Shown here: positions 34,184 to 42,351 of the stretch, piece by piece
Position numbering within the stretch: position 1 is the first letter of the stretch
How the letters are laid out: every line of letters begins with the position of its first letter
Source of the DNA: Gammaproteobacteria bacterium
Lineage (GTDB): Bacteria; Pseudomonadota; Gammaproteobacteria; SZUA-229
Length of the DNA: 44,186 nucleotides
Direction of reading: 5' to 3'
Assembly: GCA_024277705.1 (NCBI GenBank)
Contig: JAJRUQ010000167.1
Span: 1-44,186 of the forward strand
Notes under the pieces: model-generated
Seen by the model: the letters and a program-made list of their open reading frames with translations, nothing else
What the model was told of the DNA's origin: nothing
Databases searched by the model: none
Made by a program: the position numbers and the translations under genes

Positions 34184-34353
34184 AAAAAGAACTAAAACAA
34201 TACCGTCCATTTTTTAATCGCTGCAAGTACAAGAATGTAAAATTAGAGGAAGTTACTGGTGCACTAGAAGCATGGAAAGATAGTCCAGATTTCTCGGCAA
34301 TACGTGACACTGTTGCCGAATGGAAGAAAAGAGACAATGAAACAAACACCTAG
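34177..34353 (+). pseudogene. Cassette 1 downstream fragment in another frame
   Basis: A 58-codon open stretch in the +1-shifted frame relative to the preceding ORF, starting around QLEKELKQYRPFFN and ending in EWKKRDNETNT at TAG 34351-34353. It has no start codon of its own. Its composition looks protein-like (amphipathic helices, charged residues), so it is probably the disconnected 3' part of the cassette 1 gene, or of another cassette gene fused by deletion. I do not recognise it. Confidence 0.4.
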
Positions 34354-34415
34354 TAATACGCTCGTTCAGATGAAAACTACGCTGTGATTTGGTTCCACAC
34401 GGCTAAGTCGTTATG
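34354..34415 (+). repeat. attC-like recombination site 1
   Basis: Begins just after the cassette 1 fragment stop with TAATACGCTCGTTCAG and ends GGCTAAGTCGTTATG. The right end is close to a usual attC R' core; the left partner is only partly complementary, so the site is degenerate. The 62-base length is in range for an attC. Confidence 0.45.
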
Positions 34416-34432
34416 TGTAAAAAAATAAAATA

Positions 34433-35146
34433 ATGGGTGAGTTAGATAATAAAGCTGTCGATTTTCGTGCTTCCTTATACAAAGGAATAGCAGGCTCTAT
34501 ACCATTTGCAGGTCCTTTGATATCTGAGGTAATTTCTACGATTATTCCTGAGCAAAGAATTGATAGGGTTGCCTCATTTTTAAAGCTACTTGATGAAAAA
34601 ATTAATAAAATCGAACAAGAAAGTCTCAAAGAGAATAAATATTTTATTGATTTATTCGAGGACGGCTTAGTTCAGTCATCAAGAGCGATGACCATACAAA
34701 GAAATAAATACATTTCTGTGTTTTTAAGTAAATCAATAAATGTAAATGAGATAAATTACACTCCAAAGAAAAAACTGCTTCATGTTTTAGAAGAACTAAC
34801 AGATCAAGATGTTGAGGTACTAATAGGCATCATTAAAAATGGCTCGCAGAAAACATCAATGGAATATAATGCACTTTCAATATCAATAGGTGCTTATAAA
34901 AAATTAACAGATGAAGAAAAATATGAACATGATCTTAAAAGTTCATTATGGGAATCACATGTAAACACTCTAGAAAGATTTAGCCTCATTGTTGCAGAGC
35001 GTGAAAAACAAGATACGGAGTATGCAGTTGAAAACATGAGTGAACATATTGATGAGGAAACAGGGCTACCTAGAATTACTGGTTACAGCCAAACGGTTTT
35101 AGGTAAAGCATTAATTAATTCAATAATTATAGAGAAAAACACATAA
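34433..35146 (+). CDS. Cassette 2 protein of unknown function
   Basis: A 237-residue protein, Lys/Glu/Ile-rich, with the N-terminal stretch LYKGIAGSIPFAGPLISEVISTIIPEQRIDRVASFLKLLDEKI. This hydrophobic Gly-Pro hairpin followed by IIPEQRIDRV resembles proteins I associate with cassettes and accessory islands, but I cannot assign a family name. The rest is helical and charged and ends SQTVLGKALINSIIIEKNT. It starts about 22 bases after a cassette boundary and its TAA stop lies inside the left core of the second attC-like site, as in compact cassettes. A membrane-disrupting or defence role is conceivable, but nothing in the sequence proves it. Confidence 0.6.
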   Translation: MGELDNKAVDFRASLYKGIAGSIPFAGPLISEVISTIIPEQRIDRVASFLKLLDEKINKIEQESLKENKYFIDLFEDGLVQSSRAMTIQRNKYISVFLSKSINVNEINYTPKKKLLHVLEELTDQDVEVLIGIIKNGSQKTSMEYNALSISIGAYKKLTDEEKYEHDLKSSLWESHVNTLERFSLIVAEREKQDTEYAVENMSEHIDEETGLPRITGYSQTVLGKALINSIIIEKNT

Positions 35147-35208
35147 CAAGTCGTTTGTTTGTTCGGAGCTACGCAAAAAATGCGCCGCCCGCACAACTTA
35201 GCGTTATG
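35143..35208 (+). repeat. attC-like recombination site 2
   Basis: Left core ATAACAA (35143-35149) and right core GCGTTAT (35201-35207) are inverted partners. The inner arms TTTGTTTGTTCGG and CCGCACAACTT pair imperfectly, and a CGCA/TGCG hairpin sits in the centre. Two cores, imperfect inner arms and a small central hairpin in about 66 bases are the layout of a folded attC site. Confidence 0.6.
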
Positions 35209-35256
35209 GTAGTTCAGTCCAGCGTCGTTGAGTTTTATTTACTAAAAATTCATACC

Positions 35257-37389
35257 TTACGGGATGACAGAAAAGGGCAGTACATCACGTGTCAGCTCGT
35301 TCATGGACAGATCTTTTGTACTGCTGTCACTGGCTTGAGCCCGCTGCTGGTAAATTAATGCATAGGCCAGTACATTGATGACATAGTTGCGGGTTTCTTT
35401 ATATGGAATGGTTTCTATCCATATGTCGGCGGGGATGGCATGGGTTTCAGGCAGCCATTTTTTTACACGTTGCGGGCCTGCGTTATATGCAGCCAGTGCT
35501 ATTGCATAATTACCATTAAATTTATCCAGCAGCTTCTGGTAATAATAGGAACCGTATTTTAAGTTAACCACCGGGTCGTACAGGCTGTTACTGCCGTGCC
35601 AGCGTTCGTTCAGGCTTTTAGCAATTTGTCGTCCGGTACCGGGCATTATTTGCATCAGGCCGCGGGCTCCGGCAGGGGAATAGGCTTTTTCATTGAACGC
35701 ACTTTCCCGTCGTACCAGACCGAAGAGTATGGCCGGGTTCAGGTTTTGCCGTATTGAGTTTTCATGTATTTTATCGGCATAACTGAGAGGAAAACGTAAT
35801 TCTATATCATCCCAGTGTTTGGCTTTGGCGACGGTGAAAATAGCAATTTCATCCCATTGCCATTGTTGTGCCAGTTTGGCGGCAACAATGATTTCATGTT
35901 TGTTTAACTGACGAACTGCATGCCACCATTGCAGCTTGCCTTCATTATTTTTGTTCAGTACCATAAATTCAAAGGCAACACGAAATGCATCTCGATTTTT
36001 TAAACCGCTGATTTCATCGGCGCTGACATTGATCGGGTTGGCCGATAACTGATATAAGCTGTTAACTTTATCTGCAGCCAGGTAACCATAAAAGCTGCGT
36101 TTTGTTGCCAGCGCGGTTAATATTGTTTGTGCATGTTCAACGCTGTCTGTTTCCAGGTAGGATCTTGCCAGCCAGTATTGCCATTTTTCCTGTTCAATTT
36201 CGGGGGCACTGAGTGCGTTTATCGCAGTGATCACGTTACCCCAGTTTTGTCTGGAGATGGCAACACGTATACGCCATTCTTTACTGCTTTTATCAGGTGA
36301 ACTCAGCTGGCTGAGACGGTCATAGGCATTGTTGTCTCCTTTAAACGCAAGTTTTAATGCCAGTTTTTTTTCCAGATTATTTATTGCAAGTTTATCGGTG
36401 CTGTTTTTTGCGGTATTAAATTTATCTTTGTTGTTATCCCACAGCTCGATGGCTGCCATAATGTCTTTGCTGGCAAGGCGGTTAATGGCGTGGTTAAACA
36501 TCAGGTGTGACTGTGCGGTATGCGGCATTTTTAATAATTGCGGCATATAATGTGACGGTCTGTTATGCAGGTTTATCCATAATATTGCTGTTGCATGATA
36601 TTGCCGGGGCATCAATTTTTTTATATAGGCGGCAAGACTGACCTTGTTGTTTTTCAGGGCCGCATCAAAGCGCTGCCACAGCAAGTCCATGGTCAGTTGA
36701 TTCGATTGTTTTAATTGGTCGAAAAGCGGGTCGCATTCTTTCGGTTGTGATTTTCCTGCTACCCAGAGCTTTTTTGCACCTTCCAGTCCGGCTTTTTTTT
36801 GACCGTTTTTGAGTTGAGCAAAATGGTAATAACAATTAAGTCTGGTTTCTTTTGTGGCGCTGTAGTTTTCGACAAACAGCGACCATTGTTTTTGCCTGGC
36901 TAAATGATGCAGCCATTTACGTTTTAATATGGGGGCATAACGCGATGCGCTGTATTGTTTTAAAAACTGCTGTATCTGGTCTTCATTATCAAGATGTTTT
37001 CTCAGCCACTGATATTGCAGGAAAGGGTAAAGCGGGTAGTCTTTTAATTGCCCGGACAGTTTATGATATTCGGTAATACGGTTGTTCTTGAGAAGGTTTT
37101 CTGCCTGTAAAAAAAGTTGCCGGAGTTGTGCGATTTCCTGATCTGAATATTTTTCAATAAAAGTCAGTTTTGTCGGCTCAGCGATTATGTTATCAGTGTT
37201 TAGCGTCTGGCTTATCGTGCTTTCTTGTGCATTCAGTTCGTGACTTGTATGGTTGCTGTTTTTAGTCAGCTCGGGGCTGACATTGGCCAGTAGCATGACA
37301 TGCTGTGTTTCACTGCTGGTTTGAGCCAATATGCTGGATGAAAAAAGCAATAGCATAGAAAGTGAAATTAAATGGAAGGGCGCTTTCAT
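35257..37389 (-). CDS. slt: Soluble lytic murein transglycosylase (Slt70-like)
   Basis: A periplasmic 710-residue enzyme that cleaves the MurNAc-GlcNAc bond to give 1,6-anhydro ends. Signal peptide at ~1-22 (LISLSMLLLFSSSILA). The large central part (~75-490) is the helical U- and L-domain ring with TPR-like pairs. The C-terminal lysozyme-like domain has AILFGLVRRESAF with catalytic Glu562, then PAGARGLMQIMPGTGRQIAKSL and AIALAAYNAGPQRVKKWL. Length is somewhat above E. coli Slt because of a ~50-residue linker after the signal peptide. It stands convergent to egtD across the cassette insert. Confidence 0.93.
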   Translation of the reverse strand: MKAPFHLISLSMLLLFSSSILAQTSSETQHVMLLANVSPELTKNSNHTSHELNAQESTISQTLNTDNIIAEPTKLTFIEKYSDQEIAQLRQLFLQAENLLKNNRITEYHKLSGQLKDYPLYPFLQYQWLRKHLDNEDQIQQFLKQYSASRYAPILKRKWLHHLARQKQWSLFVENYSATKETRLNCYYHFAQLKNGQKKAGLEGAKKLWVAGKSQPKECDPLFDQLKQSNQLTMDLLWQRFDAALKNNKVSLAAYIKKLMPRQYHATAILWINLHNRPSHYMPQLLKMPHTAQSHLMFNHAINRLASKDIMAAIELWDNNKDKFNTAKNSTDKLAINNLEKKLALKLAFKGDNNAYDRLSQLSSPDKSSKEWRIRVAISRQNWGNVITAINALSAPEIEQEKWQYWLARSYLETDSVEHAQTILTALATKRSFYGYLAADKVNSLYQLSANPINVSADEISGLKNRDAFRVAFEFMVLNKNNEGKLQWWHAVRQLNKHEIIVAAKLAQQWQWDEIAIFTVAKAKHWDDIELRFPLSYADKIHENSIRQNLNPAILFGLVRRESAFNEKAYSPAGARGLMQIMPGTGRQIAKSLNERWHGSNSLYDPVVNLKYGSYYYQKLLDKFNGNYAIALAAYNAGPQRVKKWLPETHAIPADIWIETIPYKETRNYVINVLAYALIYQQRAQASDSSTKDLSMNELTRDVLPFSVIP

Positions 37390-37514
37390 TTTGTGTGAAT
37401 ATGCAGGCTCGTTGTAGGTATTATTTTTCAGTGATACTTTACGCTATAAAGTTTAGCCTAGACTGTTAAATAAAGGCATTAATAATGTTTTTTTAATTAA
37501 TTGTTTTTATTTAT

Positions 37515-37919
37515 TCAGTCAAGTATTTCACCGTCAACATACACCCAGCGCTTATGGTAACGGCAAAAGCGGCTGTTTTCGTGTAAACGGTGGGCTTTCC
37601 CCCGGTTTTTTGAGCGGGCAACAAATTCAACCTGGCCATTTTCATCATTAATATCACCGGCAACGGTATTTTTAATGCTAAGTCCCAGCCAGCGGGTTTC
37701 TGTATTCAGGCGAATTTCTACAGGGCAGTTTTCAGGGTGCCAGCTGTAGCGCAGATAATCCTGGTTTTGCAGAACAAAGGCGGTATAGCGTGAGCGCATC
37801 AGTGCCTGAGCCGTGGCGGCATCCTGTTTTTGCTCAACATATGGCTGGCAGCAGCTTTTAAAGGTTTGCCCGCTTTCACAGGGGCATAAATCAGGGTTGG
37901 TGTTTTTACTGTTTTTCAT
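37515..37919 (-). CDS. ychJ: YchJ-family protein with SEC-C zinc motif
   Basis: A 134-residue protein: N-terminal SEC-C-type zinc motif (Cys12, Cys14, then SCC at 22-24, within LCPCESGQTFKSCCQPYV), then the YchJ domain with ALMRSRYTAFVLQNQDYLRYSWHP and ending SRFCRYHKRWVYVDGEIL. Usual YchJ length is ~150, so it is complete. Its exact role is not known; SEC-C motifs often bind ribosomes or SecB. It is downstream of nothing coding on this strand except slt, with 125 bases between. It is divergent from the qmo operon. Confidence 0.85.
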   Translation of the reverse strand: MKNSKNTNPDLCPCESGQTFKSCCQPYVEQKQDAATAQALMRSRYTAFVLQNQDYLRYSWHPENCPVEIRLNTETRWLGLSIKNTVAGDINDENGQVEFVARSKNRGKAHRLHENSRFCRYHKRWVYVDGEILD

Positions 37920-38176
37920 TGCTGTTTGCCCGGGGGTAAAAAATGCATGCTATAAAAAATATTTATACAAACATACAACAACCATAGCACTGTTTTTTGA
38001 CCATTATATGGCGAATTTTTTATGAAACATGTATTATACGCACTCCGAGTGTCGGGGCTATCATTGCGGCGCACGTATAAAAAATATCTATCCAGATAAA
38101 TTGCTGATTTTATTACTACTTTTAATCGTTAGTTTACTGGGCTTTCAAACTGGCACAAATCCTTTGGAGGAATAAG

Positions 38177-39463
38177 ATGTCGGACATAGTTGCAACTAAT
38201 CAGACAATTCTGGTTGTTGGCGGTGGCATTAGCGGCATGACTGCTGCATTAGAAGCTGCTGAAGTCGGCAAACAGGTTATTGTTATTGAAAAGACACCTT
38301 CTATTGGTGGACGAGTAACCAAATTATATAAATACTTTCCCAAGCTTTGTTTTCCGACCTGTGGTCTGGAAATCAATCAGCGTCGCATGGCAGCGAATAA
38401 GAACATCACCGTTCTGACCATGGCGGAAGTATCAGACTTGCAGGGTGAAGCTGGTAATTACACAGCAACTGTGAAAATAAGTCCGCGTTATGTTAATGCA
38501 AACTGTACCGCTTGTGGCGCCTGTGGCGACGCTGTCGAAGCCGAGTTTGATGACGAGCATAACTACAACATGAACAAGCATAAAGGCGCCTATCTGCCGC
38601 ATAACATGGCAATGCCAAAACGTTATGTGATCGATCCCGCTATGATTGGTAGTGATGATGCGCAGAAAGCGAAGGATGCGTGTAAATTTGATGCTATTGA
38701 CCTGGATATGCAGGAAGAAACGATTGAGTTAAAAGCCGGTGCTGTTATCTGGGCTACCGGCTGGCGTCCATTTGATGCTGCGAAAATTCAGCCGTATGGT
38801 TATGACCGTTTCGATAATGTGATTACCAGTGTTGAGTTCGAACGTTTAATGGACCCCTTTGGCCCTACCGGTGGCAAGCTGGTGCGTCCTTCCGACGGCA
38901 AAGAAGCGAAAAACGTGGCGTTCATTCAGTGTGCCGGTTCACGTGACCGCAATTACCTGAAGCATTGCTCTCGTATCTGCTGCATGGCATCACTGAAACA
39001 GTCTACTTATGTCTCTGAGAAATTCGGTGACGATGCCGACGTTTCTATCTACTATATTGATATTCGTGCCATCGACCGTTTTGATAATTTCTATCAGAAA
39101 GTTCAGGATGATAAGAACGTTACTTTCATCAAATCGAAAGTTGCGAATATTATCGAGAACACAGAGAACAAAAATCCTGTGCTGAAAGGTGTTGATACCG
39201 AAGGCTATCACCGCTACGAAAACGAGCATGACCTGGTTGTGCTGGCAGTCGGTATGGAACCAAGTGTTGATAAAGACACATTCCCGATCGAACTTAAAGT
39301 GAACGACGAAGGCTTTATCGAACATGATGAAGCAAACGGTGGCGTATTTGCGGCCGGTTGTTCATCCGATGCACTGGACGTTAACCGTGCGGTGCAAAGT
39401 GCAACAGCTTCTGCATTAAGAGCCATTCAGGTTGTTAATAAAGTCGCACAGGCGGAGGGCTAA
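38177..39463 (+). CDS. qmoA: QmoA, HdrA-like flavoprotein subunit
   Basis: A 428-residue FAD subunit of the quinone-interacting Qmo complex that exchanges electrons with APS reductase. The N-terminal dinucleotide loop is VVGGGISGMTAALEA (Gly15-Met21). KLYKYFPKLCFPTCGLEIN is diagnostic of QmoA among HdrA-like proteins. Further Cys clusters are NCTACGACG (~111-118) and SRICCMA, with VLAVGMEPS near the end. A strong Shine-Dalgarno GGAGGA lies at 38166-38171. The 257-base region upstream holds the operon promoter and no gene. The operon has no dsrE, tusA or lbpA neighbours, arguing for Qmo over sHdr. Its partner aprBA is not in the window. Confidence 0.9.
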   Translation: MSDIVATNQTILVVGGGISGMTAALEAAEVGKQVIVIEKTPSIGGRVTKLYKYFPKLCFPTCGLEINQRRMAANKNITVLTMAEVSDLQGEAGNYTATVKISPRYVNANCTACGACGDAVEAEFDDEHNYNMNKHKGAYLPHNMAMPKRYVIDPAMIGSDDAQKAKDACKFDAIDLDMQEETIELKAGAVIWATGWRPFDAAKIQPYGYDRFDNVITSVEFERLMDPFGPTGGKLVRPSDGKEAKNVAFIQCAGSRDRNYLKHCSRICCMASLKQSTYVSEKFGDDADVSIYYIDIRAIDRFDNFYQKVQDDKNVTFIKSKVANIIENTENKNPVLKGVDTEGYHRYENEHDLVVLAVGMEPSVDKDTFPIELKVNDEGFIEHDEANGGVFAAGCSSDALDVNRAVQSATASALRAIQVVNKVAQAEG

Positions 39464-39466
39464 ACC

Positions 39467-41719
39467 ATGGCTGATGAAATGAAAATTGGTGCTTATATCT
39501 GTAATGGTTGCGGTCTTGGCGATCGTCTGGACTCCGGTCAGTTAGAGACGACTGCGACTCGCGACGGTAAAGCGGCCATCTGCAAGCAACATGATTTTTT
39601 ATGTTCTGATGAAGGTGTAAAGCTGATTCAGGACGACATTGATAACGAAGGTGTTAACCACGTTGTTATCGCTGCCTGTTCACGCCGGGCCAAGACCGAA
39701 GCTTTTGCTTTTGATAATGTTACGCTGTCTCGCGCCAATTTGCGTGAAGGTGTGATCTGGGTGCGTCCTGATGAGGAAGACCAGCAGGAAACAACACAGG
39801 AGATGGCGGACGATTACGTTCGCATGGCCTGTGCAGAATCCAAATACATGAAGGTCCCCGCAGCTTCAGGCCAGCAGAGTGTTAATAAAAACATTCTGAT
39901 CGCTGGTGGTGGTGTCTCAGGCATGACCGCTGCGATTGAAGCTTCAAAAGCTGGTTATCCCTGTACTATCGTTGAGAAAACAGGTGCATTAGGTGGTGCC
40001 ACCGCGCAACTTTATAAAAAGATTCCTACCCGATCACCTTATGCTGATCCAGAAGATAATGGTGTTGCCGGGCTGGTAGCGGCGGTGGAAGCCGATAGTA
40101 ATATTACGGTTTGTCTGAACTCTACGCTAACGAATACTGCGGGTGCGCCAGGTCGTTTCGACGCTGACATCACTACCGAAAGTGGCAGCACAGAGACCAA
40201 ACAGTTTGGTGCTATCGTGCAGGCTTCCGGTTTTACACCTTACGATGCAAACAACCTGACTGAATTTTCCTACGGCAAGAGCCAGGATGTCATCACTCAG
40301 GCGGAGCTGGAAGCATTAGCTATCGCGGCTGACGGTGGTGCCATCAAACGCCCATCGGATGGCAAGGAAGTTAGCAGCGTACTGTTTATACAGTGTGCCG
40401 GTCAGCGTAGCAAGAAAGAAGGTCATCTGGAACATTGTTCCGGTTACTGCTGTAACGCCAGTATTAAACAGGCAATGTACTTCAAAGATCAAAATGCTGA
40501 TATTGATACCACGGTATTGTTCTCTGATCTGCGTACCCCGGGTGCGGGTGGTGAAGACTTTTATCGTAGCGGTCAGAACAAAGGTATTAGTTTCAGAAAA
40601 GGTATTGCAACAGAAGTTGTACACAGCCAGAACCCGACTGTTAAGTTCAAGGATTTAATTCTTGATGAAGACATGGAAGAAGAGGTTGATCTGGTTGTGC
40701 TGGCAACCGGTATGGTGCCAAATGCGGGTCAGCCAACACGTGCTGAATTAACCGATATGGATAACGATGATATCGCAGCCGACAAGGCCGGTGATGATCG
40801 TGAGATTCGTGTTGATGTTGAATCGATCCTTAACCTTGACTACCGTCAGGGCAAGGACGTGCCACACATGAGCAATGGTTTTGCTGATTCACACTTTATC
40901 TGCTTCCCTTACGAAACACAGCGCACCGGTATCTATACTGCAGGGCCGACTCGTCGTCCGATGGATACGCAACAGGCGATGGATGATGCCATGGGTGCAG
41001 CGATGAAAGCAATTGCCGCTGCTGAAAACTCCGGTTTAGGCAAAGCAGCACATCCTCGCGTAGCTGATTTGAGTTTCCCGAGCTTCCGTGCGGAAGGTTG
41101 TACACAGTGTAAGCGTTGTACTGTTGAGTGTCCGTTTGGCGCGATCAACGAAACTGAGGACGGTTACCCGCAGTTTAATGAGTCACGCTGTCGCCGTTGC
41201 GGTACCTGCATGGGTGCCTGTCCGGTACGTGTTATTTCGTTTGAAAACTACTCAATCGATACTGTAGGACAACAGCTGAAGGCCGTTGATATTCCTGATG
41301 AGTTTGACGAAAAGCCACGTATGCTGGTGCTTGCCTGTGAAAACGATGCTTATCCTGCACTGGATATGGCGGCGCAGAACAAGCTTGAGTACAGTGCGTT
41401 TGTTCGTGTTATTCCGATTCGCTGTTTAGGTTCGGTGAGCCTGAGCTGGATTACTGACTCAATGAACAGCGGTTTTGATGGCATTATGCTGATGGGTTGT
41501 CCGAGTGGTGATGACTACCAGTGCCACTTCGTCAAAGGTTCAGGTACAGCGCAGGAGCGTATGTCGAAAGTCGGCGATACGCTTGAGTCATTAAGCCTTG
41601 AGAAAGAACGTGTACAGACTTTTGAAATATCGATCACTGATATTCATAAAGTGCCGAAACTAATTAACGATATGGCTGAAACGATCGAACAGATCGGTAT
41701 GAGTCCATTCAAGTTCTAG
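39467..41719 (+). CDS. qmoB: QmoB, HdrA/MvhD-like flavo-iron-sulfur subunit
   Basis: A 750-residue subunit. Residues 1-130 resemble an extra Cys-rich N-terminal domain (YICNGCGLGDRLDS). An HdrA-like FAD domain (~140-520) follows, beginning ILIAGGGVSGMTAAIEAS and containing HCSGYCCNAS. Two 4Fe-4S clusters come next: CTQCKRCTVECP (Cys545-555) and CRRCGTCMGACP (Cys575-585). A C-terminal MvhD-like domain (~615-750) holds VLACENDAYPAL, PIRCLGSVSLSWITDSM and MLMGCPSGDDYQCHF. The domain order is that of QmoB. It starts three bases after qmoA. A role in electron transfer between quinol and APS reductase is known for the family. Confidence 0.9.
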   Translation: MADEMKIGAYICNGCGLGDRLDSGQLETTATRDGKAAICKQHDFLCSDEGVKLIQDDIDNEGVNHVVIAACSRRAKTEAFAFDNVTLSRANLREGVIWVRPDEEDQQETTQEMADDYVRMACAESKYMKVPAASGQQSVNKNILIAGGGVSGMTAAIEASKAGYPCTIVEKTGALGGATAQLYKKIPTRSPYADPEDNGVAGLVAAVEADSNITVCLNSTLTNTAGAPGRFDADITTESGSTETKQFGAIVQASGFTPYDANNLTEFSYGKSQDVITQAELEALAIAADGGAIKRPSDGKEVSSVLFIQCAGQRSKKEGHLEHCSGYCCNASIKQAMYFKDQNADIDTTVLFSDLRTPGAGGEDFYRSGQNKGISFRKGIATEVVHSQNPTVKFKDLILDEDMEEEVDLVVLATGMVPNAGQPTRAELTDMDNDDIAADKAGDDREIRVDVESILNLDYRQGKDVPHMSNGFADSHFICFPYETQRTGIYTAGPTRRPMDTQQAMDDAMGAAMKAIAAAENSGLGKAAHPRVADLSFPSFRAEGCTQCKRCTVECPFGAINETEDGYPQFNESRCRRCGTCMGACPVRVISFENYSIDTVGQQLKAVDIPDEFDEKPRMLVLACENDAYPALDMAAQNKLEYSAFVRVIPIRCLGSVSLSWITDSMNSGFDGIMLMGCPSGDDYQCHFVKGSGTAQERMSKVGDTLESLSLEKERVQTFEISITDIHKVPKLINDMAETIEQIGMSPFKF

Positions 41720-41728
41720 GAGACTGCC

Positions 41729-42337
41729 ATGAGTAATTTAAATACAGGTAACGACTTTCTGAAAGAAGTTGAAGCCAACGTCGAAGAAGGCGATTGGGTG
41801 AAAATGTGCATGCAGTGTGGCGTGTGTTCCGGTTCATGTCCTCTGGGTTCTCACTGGGAACATCCACCGCAGGAAATCTTTATGATGATCCGTGCCGGTA
41901 AACGTGAAGAAGTTCTGACTTCATCATCCATGTGGATGTGTACCTCATGTTACAACTGTATTGTACGTTGCCCGCGTGAAGTGCCTATTACACACATTAT
42001 GCATGGCCTTGCAACCTACGCCAAACGCCTTAACCTGGCTCCTAAGAATCAGCCTACCGCGTGGTTCTCTCAGGTGTTCTGGGACAATATGATGAAAAGA
42101 GGCCGGGTGAATGAATTAAAGCTGGGACTTTCGCTTTATTTCAAGGATGGCTTTGTTTCAGGTATCAAAGAGTCACTGAAACATCAGAAACTGGGCATGA
42201 ATATGATGAAAGCCAAGAGAATGAGTGTGGGTGAATTTTTTGGTGGTCATGGTATAAAAGACACCTGTGGTCTTGCCAAGATGATCAAAAAGGCGCAAGA
42301 ACTTGAAGATGCTCGCATTCAGAGCAATGGGAAATAA
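41729..42337 (+). CDS. hdrC: HdrC-like iron-sulfur subunit (replaces QmoC with HdrB)
   Basis: A 202-residue soluble ferredoxin-like protein with two 4Fe-4S clusters: CMQCGVCSGSCP (Cys27, 30, 33, 37) and CTSCYNCIVRCP (Cys71, 74, 77, 81), then a helical C-terminal part with no membrane helix. In sulfate reducers such as Desulfovibrio QmoC is an HdrC fused to a membrane haem b protein; here that fusion is missing and separate HdrC and HdrB follow. How the complex reaches the quinone pool is thus unclear from this window. A GGAG site precedes the start. It is cotranscribed with qmoAB. Confidence 0.88.
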   Translation: MSNLNTGNDFLKEVEANVEEGDWVKMCMQCGVCSGSCPLGSHWEHPPQEIFMMIRAGKREEVLTSSSMWMCTSCYNCIVRCPREVPITHIMHGLATYAKRLNLAPKNQPTAWFSQVFWDNMMKRGRVNELKLGLSLYFKDGFVSGIKESLKHQKLGMNMMKAKRMSVGEFFGGHGIKDTCGLAKMIKKAQELEDARIQSNGK

Positions 42338-42351
42338 CGGGGTTATACACA

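Larger units (their letters stand above)
33931..35208 (+). mobile_element. Integron-cassette-like insert, two cassettes without integrase
   Basis: This AT-rich stretch between convergent egtD and slt differs in base and codon use from both neighbours. It has two units: about 33931-34410 and 34411-35203. Each has one short ORF in the same orientation and ends in an attC-like site whose right core reads GTTATG (34410-34415 and 35203-35208). The second unit's ATG lies about 22 bases from the boundary, as in gene cassettes. The left edge shows GTCTATGTATAAAAA, similar to the GTCGTTATGTGTAAAAA junction. No integrase gene lies in the window. This matches the pattern called CALIN (attC clusters lacking integrase). 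Boundaries are approximate. Confidence 0.6.

Noticed and set aside
35155-35358. Plus-strand frame across the second attC-like site.
   Set aside because: It runs from the recombination site into the antisense of slt, with no start signal or domain.
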